A stretch of 56,774 bases of DNA from assembly GCA_025451535.1 (NCBI GenBank), contig JANWKE010000022.1, forward strand, positions 1-56,774, in the 5' to 3' direction. This DNA is from Verrucomicrobiia bacterium (GTDB lineage Bacteria > Verrucomicrobiota > Verrucomicrobiia > Limisphaerales > UBA11358). The notes under the pieces were generated by a model, which worked only from the letters and a program-made list of their open reading frames with translations, had not been told where the DNA came from and made no database searches. Each line of letters begins with the position of its first letter. Within the stretch, counting starts at the first letter, position 1. The translations under genes and the position numbers were made by a program. Below are positions 44,493-51,896 of this stretch, one piece after another.

Positions 44493-45541
44493 GGTTTTAG
44501 GGCGGAAACGTTGTTGGTGGATGGGGAGGTAAAATTCGCAGCGGGAAGCTGCGCCAGAACGGCCAGGGGATTCCATTGGTCGGAATCGCCAAGGACTTTC
44601 TCCACGGTGATGGCTTCGGCCTCGTGCGCACTGAGTTGACGCGCCCATTTCACGCGCGCCGGCGGATTGGCACCCGGGCCGGTGCTGTCGAATTCGGCGT
44701 AGCGTGCCGTCTTTTCGCGCGCCGGGTCCCGCCAATTGTCCCAGCCGGCGGGACGGACAACGTCCGACATTTCCGTGTTCAGATAAGTCACGCTGGCATA
44801 GGCCCGCCAGGGGCGGCCCAGGCAGGTCTTAACGTCAGGATTTGCGCCCGAGATCCGGCAATGTGAGAAAACATAGCCAAAAGGATGGTCGATCGGCGTT
44901 GAAGCCGCGGTGATGTAACCTTTACCCAGACAGTTGATGTGACAGCGGTCATAAAATTCGGTGGCGCCACCAAAAATAAACTCCACGGCGCCGGCAATAT
45001 AACAATCCTGGTAATAGTGCCGCCCCCGATCACAAAAGATGGTGTCCTGCCATCCGAGGAACCGGCAGTTGCGGAAGATGAGCCGGTCGCCATCCAGCCG
45101 CACGGCCAGCGCCTGGCCCTTGGGGCCGGCGGAGTTTTGAAACGTAAGGTTCTCCGCCACGAGATCGTCCGCATCAATCACGGTCGAAGGTGTGCGGAAA
45201 GTGGTGAGGGGCTTGCCGTCCGGACCGGGAAGGTTCGCATGCAAATCGTAGGTCAAAACGGTTTTCTCCGGGTCCTCGCCCGCCAGACGGACGAAACGTT
45301 TTTCGCGCTGGACGTAAATCAACTCTTTATAAACGCCGGGCTTGATCCGAATCACACAACAGTTGGTCGGGCTGGTGTTTTGCGGCACAGCGTTGATGGC
45401 CGCCTGCACGTTGGTGAACTGTCCGCTGCCATCGGCCGCCACCACCAGTTCCGTTTCGCCACTCGCATCCGGGGCGGTGAACAGGAACAGGCCCAGCGCC
45501 AGGCTCATGACCTCCGGGAATGAAAATAAAATCCGTTTCAT
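44489..45541 (-). CDS. exported pectinesterase (CE8)
   Basis: Demethylates pectin. 350 residues: leader to about residue 29, then a right-handed beta helix. Signature blocks: GWQDTIF (acid/base D166), GAVEFIFGGA and CLGRPWR (R243). The block that usually reads VDFIFG has Glu187 in the place of the nucleophilic Asp, clear in the codon (GAG). The gene leads a two-gene unit with the downstream hydrolase. A weak promoter may lie at 45566-45594. Confidence 0.9.
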   Translation of the reverse strand: MKRILFSFPEVMSLALGLFLFTAPDASGETELVVAADGSGQFTNVQAAINAVPQNTSPTNCCVIRIKPGVYKELIYVQREKRFVRLAGEDPEKTVLTYDLHANLPGPDGKPLTTFRTPSTVIDADDLVAENLTFQNSAGPKGQALAVRLDGDRLIFRNCRFLGWQDTIFCDRGRHYYQDCYIAGAVEFIFGGATEFYDRCHINCLGKGYITAASTPIDHPFGYVFSHCRISGANPDVKTCLGRPWRAYASVTYLNTEMSDVVRPAGWDNWRDPAREKTARYAEFDSTGPGANPPARVKWARQLSAHEAEAITVEKVLGDSDQWNPLAVLAQLPAANFTSPSTNNVSALKP

Positions 45542-45565
45542 GTTGATGAGTTACTCGATGTGCAA

Positions 45566-45594
45566 ATGTGACGGGACGACAAAACATTTGTCAA
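45566..45594 (-). promoter_or_regulatory. possible promoter of the pectinesterase unit
   Basis: Minus strand TTGACA (45594-45589), 17 bases, TCACAT (45571-45566). The -10 is poor. Confidence 0.3.
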
Positions 45595-45644
45595 AATCAT
45601 ATTTCGCTTGAGCCGGGGCAAGGTGGATTGCAGATTGCGTCACC

Positions 45645-46748
45645 GTGAGATTCTTTCTCGTATCGTTTTTTTTAGGATGTGGGCTGATGGCGATCCAGGC
45701 CGCGCCGCACAAGTTTGAGGCCTTTCGTTTCAACGGCCAGGATTATGTGCCCATTGGGGATTGGGCGCGCGCGAACGGCTTGCATTGCATCTGGCTAAAG
45801 CGCGGCGACGAATTGGTCGCCACGAATCGCACGACCCGTTTGGTTTTTGACGTGGATTCGCATTACGTGGAAATCGACGGCGTCCAGGTCGCGCTGTCCT
45901 TTCCCGTCGCGAATCAAAATGGCGTGGCACTGGTTGCCCAATTCGATCTCGACGCGGCCATCCGCCCGCTGTTGTTTCCGTCACGATATGTCAAGCCGGC
46001 CGGCATCAGAACCATTTGCCTCGATCCCGGCCATGGCGGCAGGGACGCCGGCAATCACGAGGGTTGGCATTATGAAAAAATTTACACACTGGCGCTGGCC
46101 GGAGAACTGCGCGACCAGCTCAGGAAAGCCGGTTTCAACGTCATTCAGACCCGAACGAGGGACACATACGTCGAATTGCCCGACCGGCCCGCGTTGGCGA
46201 ACCAACGCGGCGCGGATTTGTTTGTGAGTCTGCATTTCAACGCGACGCCAACGGGAAAAAATGAAGTCGAAGGGCCACAAACGTATTGTATCACCCCTGT
46301 CGGGGCCAGTTCGACCGACGCCCAGGGCGAGGGGAGCAATCACGGCCCGACTCCGGCCAATCGCGACGAGGACGAGAGCCTGCTCCTCGCGTATCAAATC
46401 CAGAAATCACTCGTGGGAAATTTAGGCGCGAACGACCGGGGCGTGCGGCGTGCCCGCTTTGCCGTGCTGCGTGATGCCCGGATGCCGGCGATTTTGATCG
46501 AGGGCGGCTACATGACCCATCCCTTCGAAGGCCGACAAATTTACAGTACCGCTTATCGCCGCCGGATGGCACAAGCGATTGTTAAAGGCATCCTGGCCTA
46601 CCAGAAACTGGTTTTGCCTCCACCGCCATCTGTTTCGCGCGCAATCAATCATCACTCGACGAAGGCCGGCAACAACTCTTCCGCAAAACATCCGCCAGGG
46701 GAGCGACGGCAACCATCTTCAAACTCGGCTGCGGATGCCGGATTTTGA
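45645..46748 (+). CDS. N-acetylmuramoyl-L-alanine amidase (Amidase_3)
   Basis: Zinc amidase that cuts the peptide from muramic acid in peptidoglycan. 367 residues from GTG 45645: signal peptide to about residue 20, an N-terminal beta domain of the copper-amine-oxidase-N type (YVPIGDWARANG ... YVEIDGVQVALSFPV, about 25-115), then the catalytic domain with H130 (LDPGHGGRDAG), E144 (WHYEK), H197 (SLHFN) and the acid E in ILIEGGYMTHP. A Ser/Pro/His-rich tail of about 45 residues follows. Likely role in cell separation or wall turnover. Confidence 0.94.
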   Translation: MRFFLVSFFLGCGLMAIQAAPHKFEAFRFNGQDYVPIGDWARANGLHCIWLKRGDELVATNRTTRLVFDVDSHYVEIDGVQVALSFPVANQNGVALVAQFDLDAAIRPLLFPSRYVKPAGIRTICLDPGHGGRDAGNHEGWHYEKIYTLALAGELRDQLRKAGFNVIQTRTRDTYVELPDRPALANQRGADLFVSLHFNATPTGKNEVEGPQTYCITPVGASSTDAQGEGSNHGPTPANRDEDESLLLAYQIQKSLVGNLGANDRGVRRARFAVLRDARMPAILIEGGYMTHPFEGRQIYSTAYRRRMAQAIVKGILAYQKLVLPPPPSVSRAINHHSTKAGNNSSAKHPPGERRQPSSNSAADAGF

Positions 46749-46908
46749 GCAAAGGCCTGTCTGAAGGAAATAGAGTCAAATTTTCCGGGACAGGGGAATC
46801 TTTGCGCCCGGCAACGGGAGAAAAATTATGGTGAGTTCTGCTTGGCAAACCGGCGGTTCGGGGATTAGCTGATTGCGGATGGGCATCACGATTTAGATCA
46901 GAGTTTGA

Positions 46909-47457
46909 ATGAGCATTGTAACCAAAACCGGCGACGGAGGTACGACGGCGTTGATGTATGGCCGGCGTGTTCCCAAAAATCATCCGCGGGTTGAAGCCTA
47001 TGGCGCCGTGGACGAGTTGAATGCCGCGCTGGGGCTGGCACGGGCGACGGCCGGGGAGGATTTTGTCCGCGAAAATCTGCTGGCGATCCAGAAAAATCTC
47101 GTGGTCCTGATGGGGGAACTGGCGGTGTTGCCGGAGGATTTGCCGCGTTATGGGAAAGATGGGTATTCAGTGGTTGCGCCGGAGATGACCGCAAAGCTCG
47201 ACGTGCTGGTCCGGGAAATCGAGGCGCAGGAAGTCAGTTTCAAAGGTTGGGCGACGCCGGGTGCGACCATGAATTCCGCGGCGCTGGACGTGGCGCGAAC
47301 GGTTTGCCGCCGGGCGGAACGGCGCGTATGCGCGTTGCAGGAAGCGGGTGAATTAAAAAACACCGGAATCATTATTTACCTCAACCGCCTTTCCGACCTG
47401 CTGTGGCTCATGGCTCGCCGGGTTGAAACGAAAGGGGATTCGATCAAAAAATGCTGA
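46909..47457 (+). CDS. cob(I)alamin adenosyltransferase, PduO type
   Basis: Makes adenosylcobalamin by transferring the adenosyl group from ATP to cob(I)alamin. 182 residues with the N-terminal ATP-binding block SIVTKTGDGGTTALMYG, YGAVDELNAALGLAR, then CRRAERRV and the final YLNRLSDLLWLMAR, all typical of PduO. ATG 46909. No cobalamin riboswitch signature was seen in the 160-base gap upstream. It ends four bases from the convergent RibD-C-like gene. Confidence 0.95.
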   Translation: MSIVTKTGDGGTTALMYGRRVPKNHPRVEAYGAVDELNAALGLARATAGEDFVRENLLAIQKNLVVLMGELAVLPEDLPRYGKDGYSVVAPEMTAKLDVLVREIEAQEVSFKGWATPGATMNSAALDVARTVCRRAERRVCALQEAGELKNTGIIIYLNRLSDLLWLMARRVETKGDSIKKC

Positions 47458-47460
47458 TTA

Positions 47461-48171
47461 TCAGCCGCGGGTCAGGACGGTGAACAACTCGCCTTTTACA
47501 CGCCTCATGGATTTAAATTGAAACGGTTCGGTATTGGCCAGGCGGCTGAATCCGTTACCGTCGGCAACGGTCGGCGCGTGTCGGCCGCCAAAAACTTTCG
47601 GGCAAATCGTGAGGTGAAGTTCGTCCACCAACCCCGCCCGGAACAGGGCGCCATTCAATTCGCCGCCGCCTTCGCAGAGCAGTCGTTTTACGCGCCATTG
47701 CTTCCGCAACCACCGGAGCGCAGCGCTGAAATTGATTTCCCTCCGGCCGCAGATTTTCACTCCGTCAGCCAGCGCCTGCAGCCGCTTGAGCCGGCCTTTG
47801 TTGGCGCGGCGCGTGGTGAGGATGAGGATGGGTGAAAAGCGATGCCGGAACACCTTCGCGCCGGGATTGACCGAACCGGAGCGGCTGACGATCACGCGCA
47901 AATTAAATTCCGCCAAACCTCGTTTGAGCCGCTGTCGCCGGAACTTCGCCGGGCCGGGCCCCAGATTAATGGGGGCAGAATCCACCGTCCGGGCGCCGGC
48001 CATCACTGCATCTGCCGTCGCCCGCAAGGCGAGCAGGTGCTCGTGATCCCGCACGCTGGTGAACGACGACACCGCGCGATTGGCCGTCGCAATCTTTCCG
48101 TCCGCCGTCATCGCCATATTCACCAGCACGAAAGGCAGCCTGGATGCTTTGGTTTTCAACTTTGAGTTCAC
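47461..48171 (-). CDS. RibD C-terminal domain reductase-like protein
   Basis: A 236-residue DHFR-fold protein: FVLVNMAMTADGKIA (strand 1 with the substrate loop), DAVMAGARTV, RLLCEGGGELNGALF and LVDELHLTICPKVFGG. These are the blocks of the pyrimidine reductase of riboflavin synthesis, but the deaminase half of RibD is absent. Stand-alone members may be 5-amino-6-ribosylaminouracil reductases or unrelated NADPH reductases. GTG 48171. Confidence 0.92.
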   Translation of the reverse strand: MNSKLKTKASRLPFVLVNMAMTADGKIATANRAVSSFTSVRDHEHLLALRATADAVMAGARTVDSAPINLGPGPAKFRRQRLKRGLAEFNLRVIVSRSGSVNPGAKVFRHRFSPILILTTRRANKGRLKRLQALADGVKICGRREINFSAALRWLRKQWRVKRLLCEGGGELNGALFRAGLVDELHLTICPKVFGGRHAPTVADGNGFSRLANTEPFQFKSMRRVKGELFTVLTRG

Positions 48172-48210
48172 AGCCGCTTGAATTTAAAGCCAAAAATCCA
48201 GAACGGAAAC

Positions 48211-49287
48211 TTAAAGAATGAGCATCGCGTCGCCATAACTGTAGAAACGGTAACGTTCACGAATCGCTTCCGCGTACACGGACAAAATCATTTCGCGTCC
48301 CCGCGTTTCACCGGGCGCAGCAAAGGCGCTCACCAGCATCAGCAGTGTTGAACGTGGTAAATGAAAATTTGTCAGCAGTCCGTCCACAATTTGAAATGGA
48401 AACGGTGGATGTATGAAAATGCCCGTTTTTCCTGCGTTTTTTGCAAGTTTTCCGCCATTCTGCGCCGCGACGCTTTCCAACACGCGCACGGTTGTCGTGC
48501 CGGCGGCAATGACGCGCCGCCCGGCGGCTTTCGCTTCATTCACCGCGCACGCGGTTTCTTCATCCAGCTCAAAGCGTTCCTCGTGCATTCGATGCGCGGC
48601 CAGCACTTCGGTATGGACCGGCAGGAATGTCCCGGCGCCAACGTGCAGCGTGACGAAACAAACCTGCACGCCCCGGTCGCGGATCTGTTGCAGCAATCCC
48701 GGTGTGAAGTGCAGCCCCGCAGTCGGCGCGGCAATCGAGCCATCGTTCCTGGCATAGACGGTCTGGTAACGTTCCCGGTCTTCACGCAGCTCGTCCGCAT
48801 TCGCCCGGGTAATGTAAGGCGGCAGCGGAACTTCCCCGATCCGTCCGAGTTCATGGCTGATGTCCGGTGCGCCCGAAAATTGCAGCCGCCGGTGGCCTTC
48901 CTCGTTTGTTCCGAGCACGGTGGCGCGGAGGTTGGTGACGTTGCCATTTGCGTCATGGAGAACGATTTGCGTGCCGACGCGGGCGCGTTTGGCGGGACGC
49001 AACATTGCCCACCAATCGTTGCCGGCATTCTCCTCCAGCAACAAAATTTCGAACTGACCGTTGGAGCCTGCATTCTTGCCGCGCAACCGGGCAGGAATGA
49101 CACGCGAGTTATTCAACACCAGCAGATCGCCCGCGCGGACGAACTCCAAGACGTCGGGAAATCTCCGGTGTTCGACCTGCCCATTCACACGATGCAGCAC
49201 CAAAAGCCTCGATTCATCGCGCCGGGGGGCGGGATGTTGCGCGATCAATTCGGGTGGCAGGACAAAGTCAAAATCGGCGGTTCGCAT
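48211..49287 (-). CDS. queA: S-adenosylmethionine:tRNA ribosyltransferase-isomerase
   Basis: Late step of queuosine synthesis in tRNA: transfers the ribosyl part of SAM to the 7-deazaguanine base. 358 residues starting MRTADFDFVLPPELIAQHPA; GDLLVLNNSRVIPARLRG, RYQTVYA, GSIAAPTAGLHFTPGLL and GTFLPVHTE are characteristic. ATG 49287. It is transcribed away from the dcw cluster, so the 200-base gap between carries both promoters. Confidence 0.97.
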   Translation of the reverse strand: MRTADFDFVLPPELIAQHPAPRRDESRLLVLHRVNGQVEHRRFPDVLEFVRAGDLLVLNNSRVIPARLRGKNAGSNGQFEILLLEENAGNDWWAMLRPAKRARVGTQIVLHDANGNVTNLRATVLGTNEEGHRRLQFSGAPDISHELGRIGEVPLPPYITRANADELREDRERYQTVYARNDGSIAAPTAGLHFTPGLLQQIRDRGVQVCFVTLHVGAGTFLPVHTEVLAAHRMHEERFELDEETACAVNEAKAAGRRVIAAGTTTVRVLESVAAQNGGKLAKNAGKTGIFIHPPFPFQIVDGLLTNFHLPRSTLLMLVSAFAAPGETRGREMILSVYAEAIRERYRFYSYGDAMLIL

Positions 49288-49409
49288 CGGGCGCCAAGCT
49301 TAACAAGACGCCGGCGGTTAAAACAGGATGACATTTTTCGCCTGGATTTGGGCAAAATCGGGTTGTGAATAACTTCTGAATAACCCGCAAAATTTTAGAT
49401 GAATTTGTG

Positions 49410-49464
49410 TTGACTCTGGTGGGGTAAAGTGGTTAAAAATGGGTCGTTGTGGGAAGAAATGGTC
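49410..49464 (+). promoter_or_regulatory. mraZ promoter with five MraZ boxes at 10-bp spacing
   Basis: TTGACT (49410-49415), 17 bases, TTAAAA (49433-49438) is a fair sigma-70 promoter. Over and behind it are five TGG(G/T)N boxes whose first bases are at 49420, 49430, 49440, 49450 and 49460: TGGGG, TGGTT, TGGGT, TGGGA, TGGTC, each separated by five bases. Direct TGGGN repeats with five-base spacers are the known binding site of MraZ, encoded 24 bases further on. Confidence 0.8.
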
Positions 49465-49487
49465 GTTTTGTTTTTCCCTGGGGATAA

Positions 49488-49952
49488 ATGGGTAGCGCAA
49501 AAAACATAGAGCCGTCCTACTACAATTCGCGCTTTCGGCATGGCGTGGATGAGAAAAGACGTGTGCAAATTCCGGCCAAATGGCGGCCGCAAAAGGCGGC
49601 CGTGGAGCTGACGCTCATCCTTTGGCCACGGGAGGGAGTTGGGGCCTGTGTGCGTGTCCTGCCGCCGTCGCAGATGGCGAAGTTGATGCAGTCCATTGAT
49701 GAAATGCCGAACAGCGACCCCAAAAAGGTCGTTTTGAAACGCATCATCGGCAGTGATTCGGCGCAGGCGAGTGTGGACAAGGCCGGGCGGATTTGTCTGC
49801 CCGACGAAATGGCGCGCGGAGCAGGCATTAAAAACGACGCGGTGCTGGTGGGGTTGCTGGACCGCTTTGAGATTTGGAATCCGGACCGTTACGAAAAGGT
49901 TCAGGCTGCCGACGCGGCGTTGGCGCCCGATGCCTTCAAATTGATGGAATAA
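49488..49952 (+). CDS. mraZ: transcriptional regulator MraZ
   Basis: AbrB-like ring-forming DNA-binding protein that represses its own cell division and wall cluster. 154 residues with two SpoVT/AbrB-like halves: YNSRFRHGVDEKRRVQIPAKWR and ASVDKAGRICLPDEMARGAGI. It is the first gene of the dcw run, as usual. ATG 49488. The TGGGN repeats directly upstream are its predicted operator. Confidence 0.93.
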   Translation: MGSAKNIEPSYYNSRFRHGVDEKRRVQIPAKWRPQKAAVELTLILWPREGVGACVRVLPPSQMAKLMQSIDEMPNSDPKKVVLKRIIGSDSAQASVDKAGRICLPDEMARGAGIKNDAVLVGLLDRFEIWNPDRYEKVQAADAALAPDAFKLME

Positions 49953-49957
49953 AAACT

Positions 49958-50470
49958 ATGAATCTTGGAAAATTATTGGCTGCCGGAAGAAGCATCATCG
50001 GTGGACGCGGAGAGATTGCCTACCGCATCAGCGACCGCGCCTATGTGCCAAAATTCATTTCACCCAAAAATCCGTTTGCGCCTGCCGTCAAGGCGGAGCC
50101 GGCACCGAAGGCGGAAACAGCGCCGACTAAAAAGAAACCTGCGTCCGATGGGACCAAGACCCAAAAATTGCCGAGCTTTGCGAAAGCCCTTCCTCGTCAG
50201 CAAAGCTGGGTCAAAAAATTAAATCCCATTTCCATCTGGCGCGGTTCACGTCCGCAATTGCCGCAAACGGCGCAACCCCCCCTGCAAGCCGAGCTTTCCC
50301 TGGACCGGGTGAAGGTTGTGCACAACGATCTGACTGACGCGGATGTGGAGATTGTTCCGATTAAATCACGGACGACGCCCGAGCCGGAGACGCCGATTTT
50401 GCCGCCGGCCAATCATGGAGATTCCTGGAGTCGGTTGGGCGCGAAAATTTTCGGGGTAAAAACAGCCTGA
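49958..50470 (+). CDS. unknown protein inserted between mraZ and rsmH
   Basis: A 170-residue protein beginning five bases after the mraZ stop (ATG 49958). The front is MNLGKLLAAGRSIIGGRGE followed by YRISDRAYVPKF; the middle is Pro/Ala/Lys-rich and probably disordered; near the end is LSLDRVKVVHNDLTDADVEI, then a short SRLGAKIFGV. No membrane helix, no enzyme motif. Most dcw clusters have rsmH here. The tight spacing suggests cotranscription and perhaps a division-related role. I recall similar N-terminal sequences from other verrucomicrobial genomes but cannot cite one. Confidence 0.7.
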   Translation: MNLGKLLAAGRSIIGGRGEIAYRISDRAYVPKFISPKNPFAPAVKAEPAPKAETAPTKKKPASDGTKTQKLPSFAKALPRQQSWVKKLNPISIWRGSRPQLPQTAQPPLQAELSLDRVKVVHNDLTDADVEIVPIKSRTTPEPETPILPPANHGDSWSRLGAKIFGVKTA

Positions 50471-50487
50471 ATTAAATCCAATGCGCA

Positions 50488-51417
50488 GTGCCCGATTTCG
50501 TTCACAAACCGGTGATGGTGGCGGAGGTGCTGGACGCACTGAAGCCCAGGCCGGGCGGCCGTTACGCCGACGGCACGGTCGGTGGGGCCGGGCACGCGAC
50601 GAGCGTTTTGAACGCGAGTTCGCCGACTGGATGGCTGTATGGGTGCGATCGCGATGGCGCCGCGGTTGAGGCGGCGCGGGCGCGGTTGGCGGAATTTGCC
50701 GGTCGATTCGAGATCCGCCAGGGCAATTTTGCAGAATTGGCCGGGTGGATTCGGGCGGTGAGTTGCGACGGCGTGTTGCTGGATTTGGGCGTGAGTTCGC
50801 CGCAACTGGATTCGCCCGGCCGCGGATTCAGTTTCCAGCATGACGGTCCGCTGGACATGCGGATGGATGTGCGGCAGTTGCTGACGGCGGCGGATTTGGT
50901 GAATGGTATGAGCGCCAGCGAACTGGCGGGAATCTTTTGGGAGTTTGGCGGTGAGCGCGATGCGCGGCGGCTGGCGAATGCCATCGTCAAGGACCGGCAG
51001 GGACGGAAGTTTGAAACGACGGGGCAACTGGGGGATTTGCTGGAGCGGTTGGCGCCGCGGCGGGGAAAAAAGGCGCACCCGGCAACAAAGGTTTTTCAAG
51101 CGCTGCGGATTGCGGTGAATGATGAAATTGGTTCTTTGAAACCGGGGCTGGAGGCGGCGGTGAAGATACTGAAACCCGGCGGGCGGCTGGCCGTCATCAC
51201 CTTCCATTCGCTGGAGGACCGGGTGGTGAAGGATTTCGGGCGGGCCTGGGCGCGGGATTATACGTTCACCGGTGGAGTGGATGTCCCGGAGTTGCGCACT
51301 GCCCGCGCGCCGGAATTAAAATGGGTGGCGCGCAAGGCAATCAAGCCCGGTGAGGCTGAGCTGGAGGAAAATCCGCGCAGCCGCAGCGCGCAGTTGCGGG
51401 TGCTGGAGAAGATTTGA
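50488..51417 (+). CDS. rsmH: 16S rRNA (cytosine1402-N4)-methyltransferase
   Basis: Methylates C1402 of 16S rRNA with SAM. 309 residues from GTG 50488: FVHKPVMVAEVLDAL, then YADGTVGGAGHAT (SAM loop), DGVLLDLGVSSPQLD and FHSLEDRVVKDF. The final residues NPRSRSAQLRVLEKI are the standard C-terminus. Formerly mraW; in dcw position after mraZ. Confidence 0.97.
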   Translation: MPDFVHKPVMVAEVLDALKPRPGGRYADGTVGGAGHATSVLNASSPTGWLYGCDRDGAAVEAARARLAEFAGRFEIRQGNFAELAGWIRAVSCDGVLLDLGVSSPQLDSPGRGFSFQHDGPLDMRMDVRQLLTAADLVNGMSASELAGIFWEFGGERDARRLANAIVKDRQGRKFETTGQLGDLLERLAPRRGKKAHPATKVFQALRIAVNDEIGSLKPGLEAAVKILKPGGRLAVITFHSLEDRVVKDFGRAWARDYTFTGGVDVPELRTARAPELKWVARKAIKPGEAELEENPRSRSAQLRVLEKI

Positions 51418-51488
51418 AAATCGTTCACGTCCGCGCCGTAATCGGGCGAAGCAAACGGGGATGAGCACGGGGCGAGCAGGAATTTGAA

Positions 51489-51860
51489 ATGGCAAAAAAT
51501 CGAAGAAATCAGTCGGCGGCGATCCGGTTTGGTCCGGCGCTGAAGGCATTGTTTTTGTGCCTGGTGATTGCCGGGCTGGCGGTGGGCTACGTCTGGCAGA
51601 AAGGCCAGATTTTCCAGCTCGGCCGGCAAATTACGTCGTGTGAGAGCCGGTTGATACAATTGCGTGATGAGAATCAAAAGTTGAGCGATCAACTCGCGGT
51701 GCTGAATTCGCCGGTGATGCTGGATCAGCGGGTACGCGAATTAAACCTTGGCCTGGTGCCCGCACAACCGACCCAGATTTACCGGTTGATTGAGGCGCCG
51801 TCGGGTGATGATTCCAACCGCCGGTTTGCGGCGCGCCAGGAAGGCGGATTGACGCAATAA
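51489..51860 (+). CDS. ftsL: FtsL-like division protein
   Basis: A 123-residue single-span membrane protein: cytoplasmic basic N-terminus, membrane helix ALFLCLVIAGLAVGYVW (about residues 20-36), then a coiled coil (ITSCESRLIQLRDENQKLSDQLAVL) and a Gly/Pro-containing tail. FtsL recruits FtsB/FtsQ at the division site. Sequence is poorly conserved in this family, so the call rests on topology, size and position between rsmH and ftsI. Confidence 0.82.
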   Translation: MAKNRRNQSAAIRFGPALKALFLCLVIAGLAVGYVWQKGQIFQLGRQITSCESRLIQLRDENQKLSDQLAVLNSPVMLDQRVRELNLGLVPAQPTQIYRLIEAPSGDDSNRRFAARQEGGLTQ

Positions 51861-51896
51861 CGTGAAAATTTTGGCCGCCGCCCGTGACGCCGTCGG

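Noticed and set aside
46749-46908. Cobalamin riboswitch before the adenosyltransferase
   Set aside because: The gap is too short for the usual 200-base element and I find no B12 box.
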